A stretch of DNA of 64,000 bases from XYD12-FULL-36-8 sp964391015. Lineage in GTDB: Bacteria > Bacteroidota > Ignavibacteria > Ignavibacteriales > Ignavibacteriaceae. The notes under the pieces were generated by a model. The model saw nothing but the letters and a program-made list of their open reading frames with translations. It was not told the DNA's origin and ran no database searches. This document shows positions 16,504 through 26,280 of the stretch, piece after piece. Numbering within the stretch: position 1 is the first letter of the stretch; each line of letters starts with the position of its first letter. The stretch lies in contig CAYMKU010000011.1 of NCBI GenBank assembly GCA_964391015.1, forward strand, positions 36,127 through 100,126, in the 5' to 3' direction. The position numbers and the translations under genes were made by a program.

Positions 16504-19476
16504 ATGTACAAAAAAATACGAAAGTCTGTTGCCGATGCTATAGCTACCGTCGAAGATCCAGAACAATTTTGTTGGAATCGATGGCTTAAAGAACCGCAGA
16601 TATATTTAGAGAGGTTTCCAAAACCTCGTATCATTACAAAAAAGATTGAATCCTTCAACACTTTCCCAGAATCAACTCTTTTCCAAGTAAAGAATTTTAA
16701 ACTGACTAAGTTTAAAATTTCAGAGGATATTAAGAATATCATTATAAAAAAAAGAAAAACTTTTAAAGTCTTCGTTACTTTTCCGAAGACTTATCATCAA
16801 AAAATAACTATTTTCAGTTCAGATACAACTCGCCAAATATTCTTGATATCTTTTTTTTACAAAGACAGCGACTTTTTTGTACTTGTTAAACAAGATGATA
16901 AAGAAACTGTAAATTCTCTCCTACCAAAAACAAGTTTAAAAACAATTCCCTCTGTAAAAGCTTCTGTTAAAAAGTACAAAACTGACCTACAAAAGGTTAA
17001 ATACTATACTCTAGATTGTTTGGTTACCAAACCTGAATTAAAAAATTACGAGTTCAGTTTACCAAGTGTAAACAAACAAGAGAAAATCAGCTTACCCTCT
17101 AATTTGAAACTAGAAAAGATTAAAAATATAAATGTTCTCAAGCATAATGGTAATAAAAAATATCTTGCGATTTCATTTGATCGTCTTGAAAAGGAACCCA
17201 AAATAAAAAATATTCCTATTCTTACGCTGGAAAAGTTAAAGGAGCAACTTGAAAAATCAGGATCTAAAAAAGTTTTTGCTTTCGCAACTAATGTACTTAA
17301 TGAAAAACCCAAGCAGTACAAAGTAAAATTAATCCAATTAGAAAAATCGCGAATACAACTTTATCATTTAAAAAATCTCCACACCAAAGCAGCTCAAATG
17401 AAACCGATCAAATTTCACTTTTTGGAAAAACCTTCAGTAAATATCGTAAACTCATTTAAGGAACAATTATTTCAAACAAAAGTAAGCAATCCTGGTATTC
17501 TTGATTTACTAATCCCTCAGGAAATAGTAAAACCGAAAAAGAAACCTCGTGCGGTTAAGTTAAGAAAAGAAACAGACTCTACACAGCTTCAGGAAGTTAC
17601 CCTAAATGTCCGTCAACAATTCAATAGTAAAACAATTTCCAACAACTTGTTACCTACAGAAGAGCAGAAAAAGGTCGACTCTCGACAAACTATTTTACAA
17701 GAAGCCATTGAACAAATTAAAAATTTGTCCTCTTATCAGAAAGAAGGAATAAATCTGCTTCTTAACTCCAAAGCTGCATTATTATCTGATGAAGTAGGAA
17801 TTGATAAAAAATCTCAAGCAATTCATGCACTTAATTTGGTTATTAAGGAGGATATAATTAAGAATGTTCTAATCATATGTCCAAATGCGCACGTTGGAAA
17901 CAAAGCAATTTGTGAAGATATAGAGAATGTCAACGGATGGATAAATCAAATTCACAAATTATACCCCGATCTCCAGATCGAGCTAATAGAAAGTGCTGAA
18001 GGAAATAAGCCAGAAATTTCTGCGAAAACCAAAATTTCTATAGGCAGCTACAATACTTTAATTGAATTACTAAATGACAGTACTAAGACTGAGTTCTATA
18101 AAAGCATCGAATGTGTAATCTTAGACGAAGCACAGTATCTGTTAAATCCTCAATTTGATTCAGAATTGCTTTTTGATTTTCCTCAATATAAATATCAATG
18201 GGTGCTCACCAGTTTACCATCGCAAATAACAGAAGAAAGACTTATTCCAAAATTAAAAAATCATCTTGTCGGTTTAGAAAAATTCGACGGAACATTAAAT
18301 AGAACAAAACATTCGCTGGGTAGTGAACTTCCTAGTATAGTTCGAAATGATTTTTGGCACAATCTTGATTTAGAGCAATCTCAGGAATTCGAGAATACAT
18401 TGCTTCAAGGAAAGAAACGAATTCAGGATCTAGTGAAAGGCGGTAACCCATTTATTATTCAGTCAAATATTTTTACGCTAATTCACCAAATTAAACAGCT
18501 TGGCAATTTCTCTACACATAAAGAAACTAGCCCAAAGTCAGAATTATTGTTAGATCAACTTGAAACAATAATAGCCTCTGGCCAGAAGTGTATAATCTTC
18601 TCGCAATATGATAAACAAGGTATTCAAAAAATAGAACGATTACTTAAAAATAATCAGATAAGATACGTTCTTTATCAATCCGGTATGCCTTTAAAAGAGC
18701 TTGAGAACTCGACTAATTCATTTAGGAGGGATCCTAAAATTAGTGTTATGCTTGCTGGTTTAACTGCTGCAAGTATAAAAGTAAAAATTCCGGAAGCATC
18801 ATACCTTATCCATTTTGATCAATGGTGGAACCCAATTACTCAATGGCAGTTTGAGGATAAATCAATAAATTCTGATGAGATTAACCAATATGCTGATAGT
18901 GTAAACGTAATTAACTATTTCGGAAATAACTCGGTAGAAATTAATATAAGAAAAACTCTTTTAAACAAGGGTTTGCTAACCAAAAACTTAATTGAGTTCT
19001 TACCCAGCGAAATGGTTTATAGTTTAATTACAAATGAAGATTGGTTAGATATTCTTGGAATTGAGTACACAAGGTCAATTAAAAGCCAACTTCCAGATGT
19101 TGAGGAAATAATAAATAATTTATCCAAAGCGACGCTTGACGAGATTGGACAAAAAGCAAAATCGTTGTTCACAAAACTTGGATACAAAAATCTGATGATA
19201 AAGCCTGATATGCTACATGAGGAACTGACAATCTATGGAATAGCAAATAAAGCATTGCAAGAAATAAAAACCGCAATTTTCTGTTTACCATTTAAAGCTA
19301 AAAACGTAGAGGCGATTGAAACTTTTATAAAAGAAGCATCAAAAAATAACAGTAGATTATTCATCATATGTTCGGATGAAATTATTCAGCAAGTTATAAA
19401 TGATCCACATGAAAAAATTATTTATGTCAGTCAGAAAATGTTTGCTAACTATTTAACACAATTTAAAATCAGTTGA
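16504..19476 (+). CDS. Degenerate SNF2-type helicase (pseudo-helicase) with N-terminal extension and Mrr-like C-terminus
   Basis: A 990-aa protein with three regions. Residues 1-400 are Lys-rich, basic and unrecognised. Residues about 405-850 follow the SNF2/Swi2 ATPase pattern with altered motifs: the Walker A position reads SDEVGIDKKSQ (428-438) in place of the usual DEMGLGKT, Walker B is intact as DEAQ (541-544), motif III is LTSLPS (568-573) for LTGTP, and HFDQWWNP (770-777) is exactly the family block, but the following arginine-finger QATDRxHRxGQ has become QWQFEDKSIN. Without the P-loop lysine and motif VI arginines ATP hydrolysis is unlikely. Residues about 877-985 resemble an Mrr-type endonuclease fold (LFTKLGY, then a strand-rich FCLPFKAK) without clear catalytic acids. 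It probably acts as a DNA-binding scaffold with its 177-aa partner. Confidence 0.75.
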   Translation: MYKKIRKSVADAIATVEDPEQFCWNRWLKEPQIYLERFPKPRIITKKIESFNTFPESTLFQVKNFKLTKFKISEDIKNIIIKKRKTFKVFVTFPKTYHQKITIFSSDTTRQIFLISFFYKDSDFFVLVKQDDKETVNSLLPKTSLKTIPSVKASVKKYKTDLQKVKYYTLDCLVTKPELKNYEFSLPSVNKQEKISLPSNLKLEKIKNINVLKHNGNKKYLAISFDRLEKEPKIKNIPILTLEKLKEQLEKSGSKKVFAFATNVLNEKPKQYKVKLIQLEKSRIQLYHLKNLHTKAAQMKPIKFHFLEKPSVNIVNSFKEQLFQTKVSNPGILDLLIPQEIVKPKKKPRAVKLRKETDSTQLQEVTLNVRQQFNSKTISNNLLPTEEQKKVDSRQTILQEAIEQIKNLSSYQKEGINLLLNSKAALLSDEVGIDKKSQAIHALNLVIKEDIIKNVLIICPNAHVGNKAICEDIENVNGWINQIHKLYPDLQIELIESAEGNKPEISAKTKISIGSYNTLIELLNDSTKTEFYKSIECVILDEAQYLLNPQFDSELLFDFPQYKYQWVLTSLPSQITEERLIPKLKNHLVGLEKFDGTLNRTKHSLGSELPSIVRNDFWHNLDLEQSQEFENTLLQGKKRIQDLVKGGNPFIIQSNIFTLIHQIKQLGNFSTHKETSPKSELLLDQLETIIASGQKCIIFSQYDKQGIQKIERLLKNNQIRYVLYQSGMPLKELENSTNSFRRDPKISVMLAGLTAASIKVKIPEASYLIHFDQWWNPITQWQFEDKSINSDEINQYADSVNVINYFGNNSVEINIRKTLLNKGLLTKNLIEFLPSEMVYSLITNEDWLDILGIEYTRSIKSQLPDVEEIINNLSKATLDEIGQKAKSLFTKLGYKNLMIKPDMLHEELTIYGIANKALQEIKTAIFCLPFKAKNVEAIETFIKEASKNNSRLFIICSDEIIQQVINDPHEKIIYVSQKMFANYLTQFKIS

Positions 19477-19482
19477 AACATA

Positions 19483-21138
19483 TTATTCCTTTATCCTCCA
19501 CTCCCAACAATTTTGAAGAGCGCCCAACGGATTAATTTTAACGTTCTCTATTTTTGAATCATAAGCCGTTTTCAAATCTAGCCAATATAAAAACGTGGTT
19601 GGCTCGTTTTCATGAATAACCTCTTGAATTTTTTTATACATGATCGCTTTTCCTGTGCGAGATTTTTCATTTTCCAGAGCGTCCAACATTTTATCCACTT
19701 CCGGATTATTAAAACTCGAAAAATTGAATTGACTTTTTTTACTATCAGAACGCCAATAAGGTTGAAGATCAATCGGAATTGGAATCGTCCAACCAGCCAT
19801 ATATGCATCTAATTCTCGAGCGAAGAGCTTATTAATAAACGCACCCATTTCCATTGTTTCAATTGTTACATCAATTCCTATAGCTCTAAGATTATTTTTT
19901 ATGACTGTTGAAGCATAGTCTCTTCTTGGATTTCCTGAACCCATATAAAGTTTAAAAGAGAACTCAATATTATTTTTTTCTATAGTCCCATTTTTATCTC
20001 TATCAATCCAGCCTTCTGATGTTAAAATTTCTTGTGCTTTCTTTGGATTAAATTCATAAGGTTTTAACTCATTATTATAATAAGTTTTGAAGACTGGTGA
20101 GACAGGGCCAAAACTTAACTGTCCATATCCTTCTAAATATTCCCTTAGAATCTCTTCCCTATTTATCGCATAGCTTAACGCCTTTCTTACGTTAGCAGTA
20201 CCAAAAAATCTATGGGGAATTATTTTTTTGCTTTTGGAAAATAATTCGGGCTCTATATTATTCCAGCCGATATAATCATAATCTCTTCCTGTCCTCGTCA
20301 TAATTTTAATATGATTGATTTTTTTTAATTCCGCGATTGATTCGATATTCACATCATCAAGTAGATCAATCTCACCTTTTTTCAGCTGCGTTATTCTGGA
20401 ATTTTCATCAGTTACAATTTTAAATACTAATTCTTTAACCATTTCGTTTTTAAATAGAAACGAATTTGAGACTGTTCTTAAAATTATTGCTTCATTTCTT
20501 TTCCAGCTTGATAAACCGTATGGACCGTTTGTCACCAAGTTTTTTTCAATATTGGCTGTACTCAAATCTTTTCGTGGTATTTTTGAAAAGAAATGTTTCG
20601 GAAGGATTGGCATATCAACATCAAATAAAGTCGGTTTTGCACCAGGCTTGAAGTTAATTTTAATTTTGGTTGGCGATATAATTTCAAAGGTTTTAGACAG
20701 TTCTATTCGATCATATGCATCCCTATACATGTTTTCAAATCCACCATAGAATGAGCTATTAACATCAGGATCGGAATAAAGATCAAACGAGTATAAGACA
20801 TCTTCAGCTGTTACTTTTATGCTATCTGACCAAAAGATATTTTCTCTCAAGTAAAAAGTCAGTGATGATGAGTCTTTACCCCAATCCCATTTTTCTGCAA
20901 GCAGCGGTGAGGAATCCAAATCACCTATTTCTTCATTCCATTCATGCTTCACCAAACTTAGAAATAATAATTCTCTGATATTCCCTTCTAGTAATCCAAA
21001 AGCGTAAAGGGGATTAAGATTTTCTGCATCGGAAGGAACACCAATAATTACTCGATCTCTTCTAGTCGGCTTACCGGATTCACAATTCCAAAATATTATT
21101 GAAAGCAAGACAAAACTGATGGAGATAAACTTTTTCAT
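19483..21138 (-). CDS. Peptide/nickel-type ABC substrate-binding lipoprotein (SBP family 5)
   Basis: A 551-aa periplasmic binding protein of the DppA/OppA family. The signal peptide ends in a lipobox (IIFWNC, Cys about 19). The mature start RVIIGVPSDAENLNPLYAFG and the internal RKALSYAINREEILREYLEGYGQ are typical of SBP_bac_5. Relatives bind oligopeptides, nickel chelates or sugars. No ABC permease or ATPase gene is next to it, so it is an orphan subunit. It converges on the pseudo-SNF2 gene with six bases between stops. Ligand unknown. Confidence 0.88.
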   Translation of the reverse strand: MKKFISISFVLLSIIFWNCESGKPTRRDRVIIGVPSDAENLNPLYAFGLLEGNIRELLFLSLVKHEWNEEIGDLDSSPLLAEKWDWGKDSSSLTFYLRENIFWSDSIKVTAEDVLYSFDLYSDPDVNSSFYGGFENMYRDAYDRIELSKTFEIISPTKIKINFKPGAKPTLFDVDMPILPKHFFSKIPRKDLSTANIEKNLVTNGPYGLSSWKRNEAIILRTVSNSFLFKNEMVKELVFKIVTDENSRITQLKKGEIDLLDDVNIESIAELKKINHIKIMTRTGRDYDYIGWNNIEPELFSKSKKIIPHRFFGTANVRKALSYAINREEILREYLEGYGQLSFGPVSPVFKTYYNNELKPYEFNPKKAQEILTSEGWIDRDKNGTIEKNNIEFSFKLYMGSGNPRRDYASTVIKNNLRAIGIDVTIETMEMGAFINKLFARELDAYMAGWTIPIPIDLQPYWRSDSKKSQFNFSSFNNPEVDKMLDALENEKSRTGKAIMYKKIQEVIHENEPTTFLYWLDLKTAYDSKIENVKINPLGALQNCWEWRIKE

Positions 21139-21291
21139 ATAGCTTATTCTTGACTTTAAATTTCAACAGTTTTAAAAACTGTTATTAAATTATAAGTTTA
21201 ATTTATGGTATGAAATTTAAAATTAAAACTGCTTTGCACAAGAAGAAAATCAAAGTTTTTTAAACAACTTATGAGTTATCTAAAATAAATC

Positions 21292-21345
21292 AGCCCTCAT
21301 TCAATTTTAATTAAGGGAGGAGCAATAAACTAAATGAAGAGGGCT
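21292..21345 (-). terminator. Possible hairpin terminator after the TPR genes
   Basis: AGCCCTC (21292-21298) and GAGGGCT (21339-21345) form a perfect seven-base stem with a 40-base loop just beyond the 3' end of the minus-strand TPR genes. The loop is long and only a weak T-stretch follows, so termination is possible but not certain. Confidence 0.35.
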
Positions 21346-21356
21346 TTGTTTGGGGC

Positions 21357-22604
21357 TCAATTTGAATTAGCTATTAATAATTCATCAATGTAATTTTTTG
21401 CTTTGATCAAGTTGTAGTATCCTATAGCCGAATTTTTTAACTCTTCAGCTTCCTGATTGTTGCCGGTTTTAGAGTAGATTTCACTCAGTTCAAGTTTAGT
21501 CTCTGCCATGTTTGCTTTGTTTTCAAAATCTTCATTCAGGCGCAAACTATTCTCCAACATTTCAGCAGACAACTCAAAATTCTCAAGATTACTTTGAATC
21601 ATTCCTTTTATTTTATAAATATCTGCGATTGAAAGAGTATCGTTTATTTTGTAGGCAAGTTCAAGGGCTTTATCTGTAAATGCCTCCGCTAACCCTGCAT
21701 TTTTTAGCTTGGTATAGATATAAGCTTTTCCGATGTAACCAATTGCACAGTTTGATATATAGCCGTATTCACATGAAATACCTATGCTCGAATCAAATTC
21801 TTCTAATGCTGCTTGATAATCTTTCATTCTTGTATAAAGCATTCCGAGATTGTGTCTTATACGTGCTATTCTTCTTGAATCTTTTAACTGAATACATTTT
21901 TTTAATGCATTCTTAAAATTCCACATTGCTTTTGAATATTCGCCTTGAATATTAAGTAGTATTCCTATATTAATTTCTAACATTGATCTTAATGAAACAT
22001 CATCTGTTTCTGCTAAACAATCTAAACCTTTCTTAAAGTGGTCGTATGCCTCAAGAATTTCACCTTGTTCACCTGAAATGGTTCCAAGCATATTTTCACA
22101 CTTTGCATAACCATAATGGTCCCCTGTTAATTGGAATAATTCATAAGCTCTTTGCACATAAATAATACTTTGCTCCCAATATGCTTGCGACCAATTTATT
22201 TTTGCTAAGGCTAATAGCGTGTTAGCCTCAATGGTAGAATATGCAATATTTCCTTTAATTTTTGAAATAATATTCTCACAAATTTCAGTTGCTGTATCTA
22301 ATTCACCATTATAAATCATAAGATGACTTAAGTCATACATCAATTTTAGCTGATGCTCTTCGGAGATGCGATCTTCAGCAAAACTTATAATGGAGTGAAT
22401 CAACTCCCGTTCTTTTGCACCTTCAAAAATGATCATATCAATCTGATCAACACTTTTCATAAACATACTTGTGGAATTGTTCTCAAAGGATATATTTTTT
22501 TGTCCAAGACTTTTGATAAATTTGTTTGTGTCATCCTGCCCAAGATAGCTGCAAAGAATATTTTCAATATCTTTAACTAACATAACCACCTGATTTTGTT
22601 CCAT
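21357..22604 (-). CDS. TPR repeat protein, paralogue of its upstream neighbour
   Basis: A soluble protein of about 415 aa built mostly of tetratricopeptide repeats (about residues 95-400, helices with the W/L-G-Y-A-F-P spacing, e.g. AYDHFKKGLDCL, GEYSKAMWNFKNAL). TPR arrays act as protein-binding scaffolds. I prefer the ATG at 22602-22604, preceded by GGTGA, over a GTG nine bases earlier. The N-terminal ~80 residues (a dimerisation or sensor region) are not recognised. It matches the next gene upstream in length, repeat register and ending, so the pair arose by tandem duplication. No signal peptide; probably cytoplasmic. Confidence 0.8.
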   Translation of the reverse strand: MEQNQVVMLVKDIENILCSYLGQDDTNKFIKSLGQKNISFENNSTSMFMKSVDQIDMIIFEGAKERELIHSIISFAEDRISEEHQLKLMYDLSHLMIYNGELDTATEICENIISKIKGNIAYSTIEANTLLALAKINWSQAYWEQSIIYVQRAYELFQLTGDHYGYAKCENMLGTISGEQGEILEAYDHFKKGLDCLAETDDVSLRSMLEINIGILLNIQGEYSKAMWNFKNALKKCIQLKDSRRIARIRHNLGMLYTRMKDYQAALEEFDSSIGISCEYGYISNCAIGYIGKAYIYTKLKNAGLAEAFTDKALELAYKINDTLSIADIYKIKGMIQSNLENFELSAEMLENSLRLNEDFENKANMAETKLELSEIYSKTGNNQEAEELKNSAIGYYNLIKAKNYIDELLIANSN

Positions 22605-22642
22605 TAGCTTCACCGTTTACAATAATTAACTTAACATGACTA

Positions 22643-23884
22643 TTAAACTGTTGGCGCAAACAACATTTCTTCAATTTTTTTAACCCGATCAGCGATATTT
22701 AATTGCTGGTATTCTTTGAGTGATTCGTTTAGCATTTTTATTTTCTCCTGTTTCATCTCCATTTTATCATAAAGTTCACCCAATTCCATTTTCACCTCAG
22801 CAATATTAAGAAGATTCTCTTTGTTCTTGTTCAAACGTAAGCTTGACTGCAGATAGTTCTCAGCTTTTCTGTAATTCTTAATTTTTCTTTCCATAATGCT
22901 TTTTGTTCGATAAACATCTGCAATTGTCAGTTTATCATCTATCACATGACTGATTTCTAATGCTTTATCGGCAAACAGGAGTGCCTCATCAAGTTTATCG
23001 AGGGCTAATAGAATATTCGCTTTACTTAAATATGAAAGCGCAAGAACAGGCATTAACTTATGCTTGAGTGCTATTTCAATACTTTTATCTATTTCCTGGA
23101 TAGCAATATTTTGTTCACTTTTATTGAAGAACATCAGTCCAACATTCTGCCGTACTTCAGCTATTCTTCTATAATTGTGAGAAGATTTAAAATAACCTAA
23201 AGCTTTTTCAAAATAATCTGCAGCCTTACAATAATCTCCTTGTATGCTAAGGATAATTCCAAGATTTGATTCTACGGACGCTTTTAGTTCTTTCTCCTCT
23301 GTGCTATTTAAGAGTTCAAGACAATTTTCAAAGTGTTTTTTTGCTTGATACAAATTTCCTTTTTCACCAAAAATAACACCAAGCATATTCTCACATTTTG
23401 ATTTTCCATTATTATTGCAAGTCCGCGTAAATAAGTCCTTGGCTTTCTCGACAGTATTTATACTTTTTTCCCATTCAGATTTCCGTCCAAAAACATCAGA
23501 AAGCAGGAGTAAGGCATCGGCTTTTATTTTGTCGTCATTATTTTGTTTAAGCAATTTATTCAATATCTCAGTTGCGAAATTAAGTTTACCATTCGAGATA
23601 CATAATTGTGCTAATACCTTTAACAAATCTAAAAACTTTTCCTTTGAGAGTGTTTTTTGAGCAAAGGTAATGGCCCTATCAATTTGAATACGATCCACAC
23701 CAAAATTATATTCAATTTTCAATTGCTGTGCATAAAACTTATTTATTAAATCCACGGAGCTACTCTTTGTTGAGTTACTTACATCGTACTTCCCAACGAA
23801 GCTGTCAAGTTCGTTTTCCTCGACATAGTTACTCAATAAATTTCTAATCTCATCAACAAATTTATTTTTACGCTCTTCTATCAT
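22643..23884 (-). CDS. TPR repeat protein, tandem paralogue
   Basis: A 413-aa protein with the same plan as its downstream paralogue: an N-terminal ~85-residue region (MIEERKNKFVDEIRNLL...), then about eight TPR units (e.g. LYQAKKHFENCLELL, GDYCKAADYFEKAL), ending in a helical tail. The two genes lie 29-38 bases apart and are probably one transcript. No catalytic domain, signal peptide or membrane segment is seen. The layout resembles the TPR sensor halves of some Bacteroidota and Firmicutes regulators, but no DNA-binding or kinase domain is attached. Confidence 0.8.
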   Translation of the reverse strand: MIEERKNKFVDEIRNLLSNYVEENELDSFVGKYDVSNSTKSSSVDLINKFYAQQLKIEYNFGVDRIQIDRAITFAQKTLSKEKFLDLLKVLAQLCISNGKLNFATEILNKLLKQNNDDKIKADALLLLSDVFGRKSEWEKSINTVEKAKDLFTRTCNNNGKSKCENMLGVIFGEKGNLYQAKKHFENCLELLNSTEEKELKASVESNLGIILSIQGDYCKAADYFEKALGYFKSSHNYRRIAEVRQNVGLMFFNKSEQNIAIQEIDKSIEIALKHKLMPVLALSYLSKANILLALDKLDEALLFADKALEISHVIDDKLTIADVYRTKSIMERKIKNYRKAENYLQSSLRLNKNKENLLNIAEVKMELGELYDKMEMKQEKIKMLNESLKEYQQLNIADRVKKIEEMLFAPTV

Positions 23885-24324
23885 TATTTTTTAGTTTTAT
23901 TAAATTATCCGGTACTTTAACTCTTTAATTTTGAAAAGACAGTAGTTAATTCTCTTTATTTTTGTTAGCCAAAGTGGGTGCCATCAATTGTTAATGTATT
24001 TATTACTTGCAAAATTCTGGCAGAAATTAAGTTCAGTAAAAAGGAAATTGAGACTTAGTAAGCTTTACTGTGTGAGCTTGAGATTATGTTTTAGAAAGAA
24101 ACACTTTTGGGGATACATCCAAAACATGTTAATTTATTTGTTTTGAACCGATTAGTTTGAAAATCGTTCGAAAATTTTTGAATAAAAATTAAAGAGTTCC
24201 ACATTGATACTTCCTTATTCCCTAAACCATAAAATTTTGAAACTGAAATGACTATCTTTTATTTGGGAAGTGAGGAAGTTAGTATGCCTTTATGAAGACG
24301 GAATTATCAAAACATTATCTATAA
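23885..24324. other. Intergenic region with imperfect inverted repeat
   Basis: A 440-base AT-rich gap. Near its end, ATACTTCCTTATTCCCTAAA (starting 24207) is nearly complementary to the TTTGGGAAGTGAGGAAGTTAG stretch at about 24262-24283, forming a long imperfect hairpin downstream of the minus-strand carboxylase genes, perhaps a terminator or repeat remnant. A smaller TTTTGG/CCAAAA hairpin lies near 24107-24127. No gene is seen. Confidence 0.4.
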
Positions 24325-24642
24325 CTATTCCAATTCTAACAACAGCTGACCTTTGACAACCATTTGCGATTCCTTAATATAAATGCTTTTAATTCTGCCA
24401 TCCCGTGGACAAGTCACATCATTTTTCATTTTCATCGCTTCTAGGACAAGTAAACTATGCCCACGCTCAACTTTCTGACCTTCATAAACATTTAGCTTAT
24501 TTATTATCCCAGGAATGTAGGCAAAAATTTTATTTGGATCTAATGACACATACGGTTTTCTTCGTTGATATTTTTGAGTAAGCTTTGTTGCATATGCAAC
24601 ATCATCAATAACTATTTTCGATAATGTATGTTCTTCATTCAT
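24325..24642 (-). CDS. Biotin carboxyl carrier subunit of an acyl-CoA carboxylase/decarboxylase
   Basis: A 105-aa biotin-carrier protein. The biotinylated lysine is Lys71 in LVLEAMKMKND, and the surrounding GQKVERGHSLLVLEAMKM is a textbook biotinyl domain, which covers about residues 40-105. The first ~35 residues are a linker-like N-terminus. The gene follows the carboxyltransferase gene by four bases. The carrier shuttles CO2 on biotin between partner subunits. A biotin carboxylase gene is not in this window, so either it lies elsewhere or the complex is a decarboxylase. Confidence 0.9.
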   Translation of the reverse strand: MNEEHTLSKIVIDDVAYATKLTQKYQRRKPYVSLDPNKIFAYIPGIINKLNVYEGQKVERGHSLLVLEAMKMKNDVTCPRDGRIKSIYIKESQMVVKGQLLLELE

Positions 24643-24646
24643 AAAA

Positions 24647-26191
24647 TTAATACGGTGATATTCCGTGTTTTCTTTCTGGTTTGAACTCTTTTTTATTATC
24701 CGACACCTTTATTGCATGAATTAGATAATCACGCGTCTCAGATGGATTTACAACCGCATCTATGTGACCGTTTGATGCCGCAACATAAGGATTAGCAAAC
24801 TTCTCAGTGTATTCATGAACTTTTTCCTTTCTGGTTTTTTCAGGATCCGGCGAACTCATAATTTCATTCCTAAAAATGATGTTAGCGGCACCTTCAGGAC
24901 CCATTACAGCAATTTCTGCAGTTGGCCACGCAAATACAAAATCAGCACCAAGATGACGTGAACACATAGCAATATAACCACCACCGTATGCTTTCCTGAG
25001 AATCACAGTGATTTTAGGAACTGTTGCTTCACTGTAAGCATAAAGAACTTTCGCACCATGTCTAATAACACCATTATGCTCTTGGTCAACTCCAGGGAGA
25101 TAACCAGGTAAATCAACAAAGGTAATTAAAGGAATATTAAACGCATCACAAAACCTAATGAAGCGTGAAGCTTTATCAGATGAATCAACATCAAGCACTC
25201 CGGCAAGAACCATCGGTTGATTACCTACAACACCTATTGTTTCACCTGAAAGTCGTGCAAATCCAATTACAATATTTGCTGCCCAATTTTCTTGGACTTC
25301 AAAAAAGTCAGAGTTATCACAAATTGATTTGATAACATTTCGAACATCGTAAGGCTTAGTAGGTTCAGTAGGAATAACGTGTGTAATATCATATTCTGCT
25401 TTAGGTGGTTTTGCAGGGTATGGGAGTGCTTTTTTTGTATTATTCCAAGGAATAAATGACATTAACCTTTTAATCTGATCAAAACACTCTAATTCGCTTT
25501 CAGCAAAAAAATGAGCATTACCCGAAATTTCAGTTTGTACTCTTGCTCCGCCCAAATCTTCCATTGAAATTTCTTCCCCAAGAACTGTTTTTATTACTTC
25601 GGGTCCAGTAATAAACATCTTCGATATTTTATCTACTACAAAAACAAAATCAGTTAATGCAGGTGAATAAACAGCACCACCAGCACAAGGACCAAGAATG
25701 ACAGAAATTTGAGGAACAACCCCTGAAGCTAAAGTATTTCTGTAAAAAATTTCTCCATAACCGGCGAGGGAATTAACACCTTCCTGAATTCGAGCACCAC
25801 CCGAATCATTTATCCCAATTATCGGGATGCCAAGCTTAATTGCGTGATTCATAATTTTGGTGATTTTTCGAGCGTGCATTAAACCAAGTGATCCACCAGC
25901 AACTGTAAAATCCTGAGCATAAATGCAGGCAGGATGTCCTGAAATCATTCCAGTTCCGGTTATTACACCATCACCAGGAAGTTCCTTCTTATCCATTCCA
26001 AAATCACGTCCAGCATGTTTAACAAAAAGGTCATATTCATGAAAGGTCCCTTGGTCAAGAAGCGCAGTTATTCTCTCTCGTGCAGTAAGCTTTCCGCTAG
26101 CAATCTGTTTTTCAACAGCTTTCTGGCCACCGCCAATACTTGCATTTTCACGTCTTCTAAAAAAATCTAAAACTTTATTTAAAAGCGACAT
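24647..26191 (-). CDS. Acyl-CoA carboxylase carboxyltransferase subunit (propionyl/methylmalonyl-CoA type)
   Basis: A 514-aa carboxyltransferase that moves CO2 between biotin and an acyl-CoA. The two crotonase-like halves carry the expected oxyanion and CoA segments: GINDSGGARIQEGVNSLAGYGEIF..., GPCAGGAVYSPA, and in the second half VDLPGYLPGVDQEHNGVIRHGAK and AYGGGYIAMCSRHLGADF. Length and sequence fit PccB/MmdA. Together with the biotin carrier it is either propionyl-CoA carboxylase or methylmalonyl-CoA decarboxylase, i.e. propionate metabolism; the sequence does not decide. A B12-dependent mutase would normally be its partner, which fits an organism with a B12 uptake operon. Cytoplasmic. 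Confidence 0.92.
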   Translation of the reverse strand: MSLLNKVLDFFRRRENASIGGGQKAVEKQIASGKLTARERITALLDQGTFHEYDLFVKHAGRDFGMDKKELPGDGVITGTGMISGHPACIYAQDFTVAGGSLGLMHARKITKIMNHAIKLGIPIIGINDSGGARIQEGVNSLAGYGEIFYRNTLASGVVPQISVILGPCAGGAVYSPALTDFVFVVDKISKMFITGPEVIKTVLGEEISMEDLGGARVQTEISGNAHFFAESELECFDQIKRLMSFIPWNNTKKALPYPAKPPKAEYDITHVIPTEPTKPYDVRNVIKSICDNSDFFEVQENWAANIVIGFARLSGETIGVVGNQPMVLAGVLDVDSSDKASRFIRFCDAFNIPLITFVDLPGYLPGVDQEHNGVIRHGAKVLYAYSEATVPKITVILRKAYGGGYIAMCSRHLGADFVFAWPTAEIAVMGPEGAANIIFRNEIMSSPDPEKTRKEKVHEYTEKFANPYVAASNGHIDAVVNPSETRDYLIHAIKVSDNKKEFKPERKHGISPY

Positions 26192-26280
26192 ACCAATCCT
26201 TATAGATTGTTTTAATATAGAAGATCTTTTATGAGGACTAAAATAAATAAAAGAAATGATTAAAGTTTGGATAGAAAAAA

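Noticed and set aside
20315..20749. Antisense open frame across the peptide-binding lipoprotein gene
   Set aside because: The opposite strand is a clear SBP family 5 gene; the frame has no family features or start signal.
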